From Nocardioides_C sp963700955 (lineage in GTDB: Bacteria > Actinomycetota > Actinomycetes > Propionibacteriales > Nocardioidaceae), in NCBI GenBank assembly GCA_963700955.1, contig CAVOZH010000012.1:62001-126000 (forward strand): a DNA stretch of 64,000 nucleotides. Reading direction: 5' to 3'. Below, one piece after another: positions 34,407 to 46,215 of the stretch. The notes below the pieces were generated by a model, which was not told the origin of the DNA, did no database searches, and saw nothing but the letters and a program-made list of their open reading frames with translations. The position numbers and the translations under genes are program-made. The first letter of the stretch is position 1, and each line of letters starts with the position of its first letter.

Positions 34407-35581
34407 GCGAACCTCAGCGAGGAGAGGTACCCCTCCACGTTGCGCCGGGTCTCGCCCACCGAGTCCCCGCCGAACTTCTCCAGCACGGCTTCGGCAAGCA
34501 CGAGAGCGACCATGGCCTCGGCGACGATGCCGGCGGCGGGGACCGCACAGACGTCCGAGCGCTGGTGGTGGGCGACGGCCCCCTCGCCCGTGGCCACGTC
34601 GACGGTCCGCAGCGCGCGCGGAACGGTCGCGATCGGCTTCATCGCAGCCCGCACCCGCAGGATCTCGCCGGTGGACATGCCGCCCTCCGTGCCGCCGGAG
34701 CGCCCGGAGGTACGTCGAATGCCCTCGTCGGTGCCCACGATCTCGTCGTGGGCCTGGGAGCCAGGGGTCGCCGCGAGGTCGAAGCCGTCACCGACCTCGA
34801 CCCCCTTGATCGCCTGGATGCCCATCAGCGCGGCGGCGAGGCGGGCGTCGAGCCGGCGGTCCCAGTGCACGTGCGACCCCAGGCCCGGCGGCAGGCCGTG
34901 CACCACGACCTCCACCACACCGCCGAGAGTGTCGCCGTCCTTGTGGGCCTGGTCGATCTCGGCCACCATCGCCTTGCTCGCATCCGCGTCGAGGCAACGG
35001 ACGGGGTCGGCGTCGAGCCGCGCGACGTCGCCGGGTGCGGGGACCGAGCCGTGCGGCGCCTTCGCCGTACCGATCGCGACGACGTGCGAGACGACGCGGG
35101 CGCCGACGGCCTGCTCCAGGAACCTGGCCGCGACGGCGCCTAGCGCCACGCGCGCTGCGGTCTCGCGGGCTGAGGCGCGCTCGAGCACCGGCCGGGCCTC
35201 GTCGAAGTCGTACTTCTGCATGCCGACGAGGTCGGCGTGCCCGGGTCGCGGGCGGGTCAGCGCCGCGTTGCGCGCCAGGCTGTCGAGCTCGGCCTGGTCG
35301 ACCGGGTCGGCGGCCATGACCTTCTCCCACTTCGGCCACTCGCTGTTGCCCACCCGGATCGCGATCGGGCTGCCGAGGGTGCGGCCGTGCCGGAGGCCGC
35401 CGATGATCTCGAGGTCGTCAGCCTCGAACTTCATCCGCGCACCGCGGCCGTACCCGAGGCGGCGCCGTGCGAGGGCGTCGGCGATGTCGCTCGACGTCAC
35501 CTCGACATGAGCAGGCAGACCTTCGAGCACAGCGACAAGGGCAGGTCCGTGAGACTCGCCCGCAGTGAGCCAACGCAGCAT
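34403..35581 (-). CDS. aroC: Chorismate synthase
   Basis: Last step of the shikimate pathway, makes chorismate using reduced FMN. It is 392 residues. The N-terminal signature is TAGESHGPALVAVLEGLPA; others are RRRLGYGRGARMKFE, RPGHADLVGMQKYDF and the C-terminal AMKPIATVPRALRTVD. The start ATG is the family one. The pathway genes aroQ, aroB, aroK and aroC follow without gaps. Confidence 0.97.
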   Translation of the reverse strand: MLRWLTAGESHGPALVAVLEGLPAHVEVTSSDIADALARRRLGYGRGARMKFEADDLEIIGGLRHGRTLGSPIAIRVGNSEWPKWEKVMAADPVDQAELDSLARNAALTRPRPGHADLVGMQKYDFDEARPVLERASARETAARVALGAVAARFLEQAVGARVVSHVVAIGTAKAPHGSVPAPGDVARLDADPVRCLDADASKAMVAEIDQAHKDGDTLGGVVEVVVHGLPPGLGSHVHWDRRLDARLAAALMGIQAIKGVEVGDGFDLAATPGSQAHDEIVGTDEGIRRTSGRSGGTEGGMSTGEILRVRAAMKPIATVPRALRTVDVATGEGAVAHHQRSDVCAVPAAGIVAEAMVALVLAEAVLEKFGGDSVGETRRNVEGYLSSLRFA

Positions 35582-35615
35582 GTCGACAGTGTTTCACGCC
35601 TGCGAATGCGCGAGA

Positions 35616-36446
35616 TCAGGCGTACCACGCAGCGACACCGGGCCCGGCGAGCACACCGATGACCGCGCCGACGAGCATGAAGGGGCCGAACGGATAGGCC
35701 TTTCGGTCGACGATCCGCAGCACCGAGAGCAGGAGGCCGCCGACACCTCCGAGCAGGAACCCGGCGTAGACCCCCGTCAGCAGCTCTCCCCAGCCGAGGT
35801 AGCCGAGCGAGATCCCGAGCAGCCCCGAGAGCCGCACGTCGCCGTACCCCATGCCGCGCGGGTAGATGAACCACAGCACGAAGAAGGTGCCGCCCGCGAC
35901 CAGCCAACCCCAGGCCGCGCGGACCACCGAGTCCCAGTCCCCGCTGAGCGCTCCCGCCAACAGGGTGAGGACGACGACGACGGCGTACGACGGCGCGATG
36001 ACCTTCGTGGGCAGGAGGCGGGTACGCCAGTCGACGAGTGCCAACGCCACACCGACAGGCACGAGGTAGGCCCACACGACGAGCGCCGGGTCCCACCCGA
36101 CTCGCAGGCCCACGAGACCGGCGACGACAGCCGAGGCGAGCGCGGACTTCCAGGCCAGCCCTGGGAGGGCCGCGATCGCGTCATAGCGCTCCTTGGGCTC
36201 CTCCGGCTCCACCGGTCGGGCCTCGACCTCCTGTTGCTCCACCGACCCGGGCTCGACCGACTGCTGCTCCGTCGCGGAAGACGGCTCGGTGTGCCCTTCC
36301 CCGGCGACACCCGCTTCGTCCTCGACCTCGTCGACCTCCGGCTCGGGCTCGGGGATCCGGCCGATCAACGCCGGGACGAACCAGCCCAGCAGAGCACCGA
36401 CGAGTGCCATCGTCAGCCCGGGCAGGAACCACGCGTCAGCGGTCAT
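35616..36446 (-). CDS. A24-family prepilin peptidase with acidic linker
   Basis: Membrane aspartyl protease of 276 residues that trims prepilin or pseudopilin signal peptides. Catalytic Asp139 is in LALVDWRTRLLP and Asp203 in GMGYGDVRLSG. It has about eight membrane helices. Between helix one (about 7-30) and helix two there is an acidic, Glu/Pro/Gln-rich linker at about 31-88 and no methyltransferase domain with its cysteines. No pilin or secretion genes lie near; it sits between aroC and aroE, co-oriented. Confidence 0.88.
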   Translation of the reverse strand: MTADAWFLPGLTMALVGALLGWFVPALIGRIPEPEPEVDEVEDEAGVAGEGHTEPSSATEQQSVEPGSVEQQEVEARPVEPEEPKERYDAIAALPGLAWKSALASAVVAGLVGLRVGWDPALVVWAYLVPVGVALALVDWRTRLLPTKVIAPSYAVVVVLTLLAGALSGDWDSVVRAAWGWLVAGGTFFVLWFIYPRGMGYGDVRLSGLLGISLGYLGWGELLTGVYAGFLLGGVGGLLLSVLRIVDRKAYPFGPFMLVGAVIGVLAGPGVAAWYA

Positions 36447-36515
36447 GACGTCAGAGCCTAACCCCGCCGTCCCCGTCGGTCCGGCAGGCGCAGCGACGAC
36501 AGAGGGAGCCGCGGA

Positions 36516-37337
36516 TCAGCCAAGAGCGGCCGCCCCCGCGGCCCGCATCGCCTCCAGCGGAGCCTCGCTCCCTGTCATCAGCTCCACCTGGAGGGCGGCC
36601 TGGTGGACCAGCAGGTCGAGCCCCGAGACCAGGACCAGCCTCTCCGCAGCTGCCAGCTTCGCCAGCGGGGTCGGCCAGGGGTCGTAGAGCACGTCGAAGA
36701 CCACCGGCGCCGAGGCGGCCAGCCGCAGGGCAGCCTCCCCCTGTGCCCGGGCCGGCACGGTCGAGACCACGATCGATGGTCGCAGCGACTGTGCCGCCTC
36801 GCTCGCCTCGCGGAAGGTGAGCACCTCCACCATCGGACGCGCCGGATGCCGCGCGGCCGCGTCCAGGGTCGCGGTCACGCGGGACGGGTCGCGCACGACC
36901 ACACGCACAGACGAGCAACCGAGGTCGGCGAGGGCGAGCAGGGTCGAGGTGGCGGTCGCCCCTCCACCGAGGATCACCGCAGTCGGCAGGGGCGCGTCGG
37001 TGCGCTCCCGGATGGCGGCCACCGCACCGGGGATGTCGGTGTTGTGGCCGATGCGCCTGCCTGTCTCGAGGATCACGGTGTTCGCCGCCTGTGCCTGCTC
37101 GGCCCGCGAGGTGAGCTCGTCGAGCAGAGGTACGACGACCCGCTTGAGCGGCATGGTCAGCGACAGGCCGCGCCAGGTCTCGTCGAGCCCGTCGAGGAAC
37201 TCCGCGAGCTCGTCCTCGCGGACCTCGTGGGCGTCGTACTCCCAGTCGAGGCCGAGCTCGGCGTAGGCCGCACGGTGCAGCACCGGTGACAGCGAGTGGC
37301 CGATCGGGCTGCCGAGGACCCCGCAGCGGGTCGTCAC
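36516..37337 (-). CDS. aroE: Shikimate dehydrogenase
   Basis: NADP-dependent reduction of 3-dehydroshikimate. It is 273 residues from a GTG at 37337, with GAGGTGG eight bases before it. It opens with RCGVLGSPIGHSLSPVLHRA; the catalytic Lys is in LTMPLKRVV; GHNTDIPG binds substrate; the nucleotide motif is VILGGGATATSTLLAL, a slight variant of GxGGxxxA. A second in-frame GTG four codons upstream is also possible. It follows mltG by 13 bases. Confidence 0.93.
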   Translation of the reverse strand: MTTRCGVLGSPIGHSLSPVLHRAAYAELGLDWEYDAHEVREDELAEFLDGLDETWRGLSLTMPLKRVVVPLLDELTSRAEQAQAANTVILETGRRIGHNTDIPGAVAAIRERTDAPLPTAVILGGGATATSTLLALADLGCSSVRVVVRDPSRVTATLDAAARHPARPMVEVLTFREASEAAQSLRPSIVVSTVPARAQGEAALRLAASAPVVFDVLYDPWPTPLAKLAAAERLVLVSGLDLLVHQAALQVELMTGSEAPLEAMRAAGAAALG

Positions 37338-37350
37338 CGCGCGGTCCACC

Positions 37351-38484
37351 TCAGCAGTTCGGCGACGAGGCGCACCACTTGTCGAACTCCGCCTTGTTGC
37401 GCAGGTGCTCCTCGTAGGTCTCCGCGAACTTCGTGACACCCGTGTCGGGGTTGGTCGTGACGAAGTAGAGCCAGGGGCCGTCGGCCGGGTCGAGCGCCGC
37501 CTCGATCGCCTGCTCCCCCGGCGCCATGATCGGCGTCGGCGGGAGCCCGGACTTCTTGTAGGTGTTGTAGTCGGAGTCCGAAGCCCGGTCGTCGTCGCTC
37601 GTGCCGACCCCGCCGTCCTTGCCCACCGCGTAGTGCACCGTCGAGTCGAACTGGAGCGGCATCGGCTCCGCGAGCCGGTTGTAGATCACCCGGCTCACCT
37701 TGGCGAAGTCCTTGTCGAACCTCGCCTCGGCCTGGATCAGGCTGGCCACCGTCATCACGTCGTGCGGGCTGACACCGCGCGCCTCTGCACGCTTCTCGAG
37801 GTCGAGCTTGTCCGCTGCCTGGTTGTAGCGGTTCACCATCATCGTCAGGATCGAGCGCGGTGTGGCGTTGGGCGGGATCTGGTACGTCGCCGGGAAGAGA
37901 TAGCCCTCGGCGTTGCCCTCGGCGTACGACGGGAGGCCGATCGACTCCGGGCGACGGAGCACCTTCTCGAACTCCTTCACGGAGAAGTCGGTCTTGTCGG
38001 CGAGGAGCTTCACCGTCTGCTCGACAGTCAGCCCCTCGCGCAGGGTGACGGCGCTCTGCACCATGTTGTCCGGGTCGATCAGGATGTCGAGCGCCGACTT
38101 CGCCGACATCTGCTTGTGCATCTCGTAGAAGCCGACCTGGATACCTGTCGACGCGGGGTTCCTCGTCGCCTCGTCGGTGAACGCCTCGACGCTCTTGACC
38201 ACGTCGTTGTCCAGCAGCGTGGCGCCGATGTCGGAGGCCTTGTCGCCCTCGTGCACCTCGATGACCACCGACCCGGTGCCGGTGCCTGTGTAGTCGGCAG
38301 GCGGGTCGAACTGGCGGTGCAGGAACGCCACGCCCCGGTCGTAGGCGAGGTAGGCGCCCGTGGAGAGCACCGCCAGAGCGACGAACACAGCCAGGCAGCC
38401 CATGCCGTTGCGGCGCCGGCGCGGGCGGCGGTGCCCCTCGCGCTGCGGGTTGTCCTCATGGAGGTCTAGTCCGAGATGGCTCAC
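37351..38484 (-). CDS. mltG: Endolytic murein transglycosylase MltG
   Basis: Cuts nascent glycan strands in the cell wall. It is 377 residues: a basic cytoplasmic N-terminus (1-27), a membrane helix at about 28-48, then the outside YceG domain with EGYLFPATYQIP and the active-site region VASLIQAEARFDKDFAKVS. Enteric MltG has IVEKE there; actinobacterial proteins keep only the second Glu, as here. The ATG overlaps the ruvX stop by four bases. Confidence 0.93.
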   Translation of the reverse strand: MSHLGLDLHEDNPQREGHRRPRRRRNGMGCLAVFVALAVLSTGAYLAYDRGVAFLHRQFDPPADYTGTGTGSVVIEVHEGDKASDIGATLLDNDVVKSVEAFTDEATRNPASTGIQVGFYEMHKQMSAKSALDILIDPDNMVQSAVTLREGLTVEQTVKLLADKTDFSVKEFEKVLRRPESIGLPSYAEGNAEGYLFPATYQIPPNATPRSILTMMVNRYNQAADKLDLEKRAEARGVSPHDVMTVASLIQAEARFDKDFAKVSRVIYNRLAEPMPLQFDSTVHYAVGKDGGVGTSDDDRASDSDYNTYKKSGLPPTPIMAPGEQAIEAALDPADGPWLYFVTTNPDTGVTKFAETYEEHLRNKAEFDKWCASSPNC

Positions 38485-38942
38485 GTCTGTCCTAAGTCGA
38501 GGGTCTCCCCTGGCGCAGTCCCCGAGCTGCGTTCGGTGTCGAGCGCATTCTGCAAGATCACGACCGCCGCCGCCTGGTCGACCACAGCGCGCCGCTTCTG
38601 TCCTTTTCTGCCCTGCCCCCGGAGTACCGCTTCGGCCGTCACCGTGGACAGACGTTCATCACACAGGCGGACCGGAACCGGGTCAAGCGTCCGCGCGAGT
38701 GCTCGGGCGAACTCGCGGACCTTGACGGCGGCCGGCCCCTCCCCTCCGGACAGCGAGCGGGGCAGACCGACCACCACCTCGATGGCAGCCCGGTCGAGAA
38801 CGATCTCCCGGATCCGGGCGAGGTCACCCGGTCCCCGGGGCACCGTCTCGACTGGCGTCGCAAGCATTCCCGACGGATCGGACTGCGAAACACCGATCCG
38901 AGCGTCGCCGGGGTCGACCCCGACGCGCACGCCGCGTCTCAC
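38481..38942 (-). CDS. ruvX: Putative pre-16S rRNA nuclease / Holliday junction resolvase-like YqgF
   Basis: RNase H fold protein of 153 residues. The first catalytic Asp is in VRVGVDPGDARIGVS, the Glu in CDERLSTVTAE and another Asp in AVVDQAAAVVILQ. The family is needed for 16S rRNA 5' end maturation in E. coli and was first named a resolvase. The gene follows alaS by 30 bases, the conserved alaS-ruvX-mltG-aroE order. Confidence 0.94.
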   Translation of the reverse strand: MRRGVRVGVDPGDARIGVSQSDPSGMLATPVETVPRGPGDLARIREIVLDRAAIEVVVGLPRSLSGGEGPAAVKVREFARALARTLDPVPVRLCDERLSTVTAEAVLRGQGRKGQKRRAVVDQAAAVVILQNALDTERSSGTAPGETLDLGQT

Positions 38943-38972
38943 CCGCGACCATCCTGCTCCGGAGCATGCACC

Positions 38973-41656
<2,684 letters not shown>

Positions 41657-41657
<1 letters not shown>

Positions 41658-41935
41658 CAGCTGTTGCCCTCTCTTGTCAGTTGCAGCGGCGCCGCGGGTG
41701 CGGCATGGATCTGTCTGGTTCCATCGAGCCCGAGTCCGAGCCGCTCGCGCAACTCGGTTTCTCGCACAGCCATCTCGTCGCGGATCTCGTCACCGAACAG
41801 CTGCGCGCCCAGGGAGAGGCCGGCGAGACGGTCGCGCAGACCCTCGGGGGTGAGTGCCTCGGCAGCCCTACGGGCCTTGGTGATCGCGTAGGCGCTGGTC
41901 GCGGCGCCGGCCACGAACCACAGGGTCCGGCTCAT
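41657..41935 (-). CDS. Small conserved actinobacterial protein (DUF6167-like)
   Basis: 92 residues. A short hydrophobic N-terminus (about 5-19) is followed by a charged helical stretch with TPEGLRDRLAGL and FGDEIRDEMAVRETELRERL. Such a protein regularly sits just upstream of alaS in actinobacteria. No function is known to me. The ATG overlaps the coiled-coil gene before it (ATGA) and its stop shares a base with the alaS start. Confidence 0.75.
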
Positions 41936-42435
41936 GCCGCTGTCTCCTCGCTTCGGGCCGAGGACACGCGTGCGCGACGGGTGACCCGCCGGCGCTCCTT
42001 GCGTGCCCGCTTCACCTCTCGACGCATCTCGAAGGCGATCCGGTTGCGGCTTTCGGCGGACAACGCGCGGCGCAGGCCGAACCCGAAGGCGGCCAGCTTC
42101 ACCAGTGGCTCCCCCAGCGTGACCGACAGCACCGCACGGTCAGGGACCTGAGACAGCTCACCGGCGGGCTCGCCGTTCGGCGCTGCGACGGTGGTGATCA
42201 GGTACTCGCCCTTCGGGGGTACGGCGGATGCCTCCTCCTGTGACTCCGCGAGCTGCGAGGAGAGCTCCTCGAGCTGCGCCCGAAGCTCCTCCACGTCCGC
42301 ACGCGCAGACGCGAGGGCCGCCTGTTCACGGGCGTCGGCGCGGCGGGCGCCCAGCAAGAGCGCGAGCGTGATGCCGACCAGTACCAGAAGCAGTGCCGCC
42401 GCGCCGCCGAGCGCAGCCCACAGTGCCGGATTCAT
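41932..42435 (-). CDS. Membrane-anchored coiled-coil protein
   Basis: 167 residues. One membrane helix at about 8-30, then an Ala/Glu/Leu coiled coil at about 33-70, then a globular part (GEYLITTVAAPNG) and a very basic C-terminal helix (REVKRARKERRRVTRRARV). Layout resembles DUF948-type proteins found before alaS in actinobacteria. The long frame upstream overlaps rarA and is a shadow; the ATG at 42435 is preceded by a short gap from rarA. Confidence 0.75.
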   Translation of the reverse strand: MNPALWAALGGAAALLLVLVGITLALLLGARRADAREQAALASARADVEELRAQLEELSSQLAESQEEASAVPPKGEYLITTVAAPNGEPAGELSQVPDRAVLSVTLGEPLVKLAAFGFGLRRALSAESRNRIAFEMRREVKRARKERRRVTRRARVSSARSEETAA

Positions 42436-42446
42436 AGACGATGACC

Positions 42447-43826
42447 CTACCTTGCACCGGGTGGACGGACGCCGCGCACCATCGCCCGGACCCGTTCCCA
42501 CCTGTCCTTCAGAGCCGCCTCCGCACCGAGGCTGGTCGGCTCGTAGTACACCGCCTCGGACACGACGTCCGGGGCGTACTGCTGCTCGGCGATGCCGTAG
42601 GGCTCGTCGTGCGCGTAGCGGTAGCCCTTGCCGTGCCCCAGCTTCTTCGAGCCGCCGTAGTGGGCGTCGCGCAGGTGCGCCGGGACGGGGCCGATCCGTC
42701 CCGCACGCACGTCGGCGCTCGCCGCGTCGATCGCCTTGATCACTGCGTTCGACTTCGGAGCGAGCGCGAGCGCGATCGTCGCCTGGGCGAGGTTGAGGCG
42801 CGCCTCGGGCATGCCGATCAGCTGGACCGCCTGGGCGGCGGCGACGGCCGTGGTCAGCGCGGTCGGGTCGGCGAGGCCGATGTCCTCGCTGGCGAGGATC
42901 ACCAGTCGGCGGGCGATGAACCGCGGGTCCTCCCCCGCCTCCACCATTCTGGCAAGGTAGTGCAGGGCGGCGTCGGCGTCGGAGCCCCGCACGGACTTGA
43001 TGAACGCGCTCGTCACGTCGTAGTGCTGGTCGCCCTGCCTGTCGTACCTGACCGCCGCCCGGTCGACGGCGGTCTCGGTGGTCGCGAGGTCGACCGTCGA
43101 GCTGCCCTTGGCCACGGCGGCTCCCGCGGCTGCCTCCAGGTAGGTCAGTGCCCGGCGCGCGTCGCCGCCGGCCAGCCGGACCAGGTGGTCGGCCGCGTCC
43201 GGGGTGAGCTCGACCGCGGCGGCCAGCCCGCGCTCGTCGGCGAGCGCATCGTCCAGCACACCCCGGATGTCGTCGTCGGTCAGCGGCTCCAGGGTGAGCA
43301 GGAGAGAGCGTGACAGCAGCGGCGAGATCACCGAGAAGAACGGGTTCTCGGTCGTGGCCGCCACGAGGGTGACCCACCGGTTCTCGACGCCGGGCAGCAA
43401 CGCGTCCTGCTGCGCCTTCGTGAAGCGGTGGACCTCGTCGACGAAGAGAACTGTCTCCCGGCCGCCGCGAACCAGCTCGTGGCGAGCGGCGTCGATCGCC
43501 GCGCGTACCTCCTTCACGCCGGCCGCGACCGCCGAGACCTCGACGAAGCGCCGGTTGGTCTGTCCCGACACGATCGAGGCGATCGTCGTCTTGCCCGTCC
43601 CGGGCGGCCCCCACAGCAGCAGGGACATCGGCTGGTCGCCCTCGATCAGGCGACGGAGCGGTGAACCTGCTGCGAGCAGGTGCTGCTGCCCGACGAGCTC
43701 GTCGAGCGTCCTCGGGCGCATCCGGACGGCCAGCGGCGCGCTGGAGTGGCTGTTGCCGGCCAGCGTGCCGCCCGAGCCGCCCTGCGCCGCAGCACCGGAG
43801 CCGGCGTAGTCGAATAGTCCGTCCAC
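42447..43826 (-). CDS. rarA: Replication-associated recombination protein A (RarA/MgsA)
   Basis: AAA+ ATPase that acts at stalled replication forks. It is 459 residues. Walker A is LLWGPPGTGKTTIAS near 71-84, Walker B is VLFVDEVHRF, and the arginine-finger region LLSRSLLLTLEPL follows. The C-terminal tetramerisation domain includes PVPAHLRDAHYGGSKKLGHG. The first 30 residues have a Gly/Ser linker after MDGLFDYAGS, which resembles a beta-clamp binding peptide. Confidence 0.95.
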   Translation of the reverse strand: MDGLFDYAGSGAAAQGGSGGTLAGNSHSSAPLAVRMRPRTLDELVGQQHLLAAGSPLRRLIEGDQPMSLLLWGPPGTGKTTIASIVSGQTNRRFVEVSAVAAGVKEVRAAIDAARHELVRGGRETVLFVDEVHRFTKAQQDALLPGVENRWVTLVAATTENPFFSVISPLLSRSLLLTLEPLTDDDIRGVLDDALADERGLAAAVELTPDAADHLVRLAGGDARRALTYLEAAAGAAVAKGSSTVDLATTETAVDRAAVRYDRQGDQHYDVTSAFIKSVRGSDADAALHYLARMVEAGEDPRFIARRLVILASEDIGLADPTALTTAVAAAQAVQLIGMPEARLNLAQATIALALAPKSNAVIKAIDAASADVRAGRIGPVPAHLRDAHYGGSKKLGHGKGYRYAHDEPYGIAEQQYAPDVVSEAVYYEPTSLGAEAALKDRWERVRAMVRGVRPPGAR

Positions 43827-43849
43827 GCCGGCAACCCTAGCCGCGCGTC

Positions 43850-45103
43850 CTACTTGGTCGCCGTGCCGTCGCCGCTGTCGGAGACCCGGTCACCCATCAG
43901 CTTGGCCGAGCTCTGCTTGTGCGTCTCGAGGTCGGTCCAGGTCTCGGCGAACCCGGGCCTGTTGAGGTCCTCGGTGGACGGCGTCGCCCCGGCGACCGGC
44001 GTACCGGCCTTGTCCACCCCCAGCGCGCTGAGCGTGATCGGCGAGGTCGGCATGGCACCGTGCTCGCCGGCGAAGTGGCAGGCGACCTTGTGCCTGGCGC
44101 CGATCTGCAGCAGCGGCGGCTCCTGCGTCGCGCAGATGTCCTGGGCCATCCAGCAGCGGCTGCGGAAACGGCAGCCCGACGGGGGGTTGACCGGGCTGGG
44201 CACGTCGCCGTCGAGCCGGATCCGCTCCCGGCGACCGCCGATCGCCGCCTGCTTCACGTCCGGCACCGCCGACAGCAGCGCCTGGGTGTAGGGGTGGTGC
44301 GGCCGGTTGTAGAGGGTGTCGCGGTCGGCGACCTCGACCACCTTCCCGAGGTACATCACAGCGATCTCCGGGCAGAAGTGTCGGACCACGGCGAGGTCGT
44401 GCGCGATGAAGAGGAACGCGACCCCGAACTCCTTCTGCAGGTCCTGGAGCAGGTTCACGACCTGGGCCTGGATGGAGACGTCGAGGGCGGAGACCGGCTC
44501 GTCGGCGACGAGCAGCTTCGGCTGGAGCGCGAGCGCGCGCGCGATGCCGATGCGCTGTCGCTGGCCACCGGAGAACTCGCTCGGGTAGCGGTTGTAGTGC
44601 TCGGGGTTCAGACCGACCACCTCGAGCAGCTCACGCACCCGGTTGAGGACCCGCTTGTCGGGGACCACCTTGTGCACTCGCAGCGGGGTGCCGATGATCG
44701 TGCCGACCGTGTGCCTCGGGTTGAGCGAGCTGTAGGGGTCCTGGAAGATCATCTGGATCTCGCGCCGCAACGGCAGCATCTGCCTGCTGTTGAGGTTGCC
44801 GATCTCCTGACCCTCGAACTTCATCGACCCCGACGTCGGGTCGAGCAGCCGGGTGATCAGCCGGCCGGTGGTCGACTTGCCACAGCCGGACTCCCCGACG
44901 AGCCCGAGCGACTTGCCCGCCTCGACCTGGAACGACACTCCGTCGACGGCCTGCACCTGGGCGATGGTGCGCCGCACCAGGCCCGAGGACTTCACCGGGA
45001 AGTACTTCCGCAGGTTGTTCACCTCGAGCAGCGGGCTGCCGGTCGTGGCGGTGGCCGCTGTCGCGGCCTCAGGGTGCGTCATTGATGTCATCTTCCTCGT
45101 CAC
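43850..45103 (-). CDS. Oligopeptide/dipeptide ABC transporter ATP-binding protein (OppF-like)
   Basis: Second ATPase of a peptide importer, on the cytoplasmic side. It is 417 residues; Walker A is GLVGESGCGKST, signature SGGQRQRIGIARAL, Walker B LLVADEPVSALD. The C-terminal oligopeptide motif with Cys residues (CRFRSRCWMAQDIC) is present. After it is an extra tail of about 70 residues (from about 350) without known domain. The N-terminus is Ala/Thr-rich; a later ATG at MTHPEAA is possible. Overlaps the OppD-like gene. Confidence 0.93.
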   Translation of the reverse strand: MTRKMTSMTHPEAATAATATTGSPLLEVNNLRKYFPVKSSGLVRRTIAQVQAVDGVSFQVEAGKSLGLVGESGCGKSTTGRLITRLLDPTSGSMKFEGQEIGNLNSRQMLPLRREIQMIFQDPYSSLNPRHTVGTIIGTPLRVHKVVPDKRVLNRVRELLEVVGLNPEHYNRYPSEFSGGQRQRIGIARALALQPKLLVADEPVSALDVSIQAQVVNLLQDLQKEFGVAFLFIAHDLAVVRHFCPEIAVMYLGKVVEVADRDTLYNRPHHPYTQALLSAVPDVKQAAIGGRRERIRLDGDVPSPVNPPSGCRFRSRCWMAQDICATQEPPLLQIGARHKVACHFAGEHGAMPTSPITLSALGVDKAGTPVAGATPSTEDLNRPGFAETWTDLETHKQSSAKLMGDRVSDSGDGTATK

Positions 45104-46215
45104 CGGTCCCCGTCAGTGGCGGCCTCGGCCGGGTCGACGGCCAGGTTCGGGCGTACGTCGACCTCGTAGATCGTGTCGGGGTCGGCCAGGTGGCAGCGCT
45201 TCGTGTGGATCGGACCCCGTCGACCCGGGACCAGGGGCGGGAGCTCGGTCGAGCACAGGTTTCCCGGCACCTTGTCCACGTGCGGGCAGCGGGGATGGAA
45301 CGAGCAGCCCGGCGGCGGGTTCAGCAGGCTCGGCGGGTTGCCGGGGATCGGCACGAGGCGACCGTCCGTGTCCGCCGCTACGTCGGGCATGCTCGAGAGG
45401 AGCCCCCACGTGTAGGGCATCTCGGGGTGGGTCAGCAGCTCGCGCGTCGGGCCCTTCTCGACAGCCCTCCCGGCGTACATGACCAGGACCTCGTCGGCCA
45501 TCTCCGCGACGACCCCGAGGTCGTGGGTGATGATGATGATCGCCGACTTGAAGTCGCGCTGGAGCTCTTGCAGCAGGTCGAGGATCTGCGCCTGCACCGT
45601 CACGTCGAGCGCGGTCGTCGGCTCGTCGGCGATGATGAGCTTGGGGTCGTTGACCAGGGCCATCGCGATCATCGCGCGCTGGCGCATACCGCCGGAGAAC
45701 TGGTGGGGGAAGTCGTCGACCCGGCTCTTGGCCTGAGGGATGCCCACGCGGTCGAGCATCTCGACCGCCTTGGCGCGGGCCGCGGACTTCGAGACGTCGT
45801 GGTGGATCCGGTAGGCCTCCGCGATCTGCCTGCCGATCGGGTAGAACGGGTGCAGTGCGGTGAGCGGGTCCTGGAAGATCATCGCGACCTCGTTGCCGCG
45901 GACCTTGCGGAGCGTCGACTCGGAGGCGCCGATGACCTCCTTGCCGCCCACGCGGATCGACCCGGTGATGCGGCTGCGCTTCTCGTCGTGCAGGCCGAGA
46001 ACCGCCATCGAGGACACGCTCTTGCCGGACCCTGACTCACCGACGATGCCCAGGGTCTCGCCCATCTTGACGGAGTACGACAGGTCGTTGACGGCCTTGA
46101 CGAGGCCGTCGTGGGTCGGGAACTGGACCGTGAGGTCCTCGACGACGAGGAAGGCGTCACCGTCGTCGGCGCCCGCCGTCGTGGCGGCGCTCTGGTCGGT
46201 CAGAAAGCTGGTCAT
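45100..46215 (-). CDS. Oligopeptide/dipeptide ABC transporter ATP-binding protein (OppD-like)
   Basis: First ATPase of the importer, 371 residues. Walker A is GIVGESGSGKSV, Q-loop MIFQDPLTALHPFY, signature FSGGMRQRAMIAMAL, Walker B LIIADEPTTALD. The C-terminal cysteine motif CSFHPRCPHVDKVPGNLC fits the OppD/F extension, where an iron-sulfur cluster is seen in some homologues. ATGA overlaps on both sides tie it to the OppB-like permease and OppF-like ATPase. Confidence 0.94.
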   Translation of the reverse strand: MTSFLTDQSAATTAGADDGDAFLVVEDLTVQFPTHDGLVKAVNDLSYSVKMGETLGIVGESGSGKSVSSMAVLGLHDEKRSRITGSIRVGGKEVIGASESTLRKVRGNEVAMIFQDPLTALHPFYPIGRQIAEAYRIHHDVSKSAARAKAVEMLDRVGIPQAKSRVDDFPHQFSGGMRQRAMIAMALVNDPKLIIADEPTTALDVTVQAQILDLLQELQRDFKSAIIIITHDLGVVAEMADEVLVMYAGRAVEKGPTRELLTHPEMPYTWGLLSSMPDVAADTDGRLVPIPGNPPSLLNPPPGCSFHPRCPHVDKVPGNLCSTELPPLVPGRRGPIHTKRCHLADPDTIYEVDVRPNLAVDPAEAATDGDR

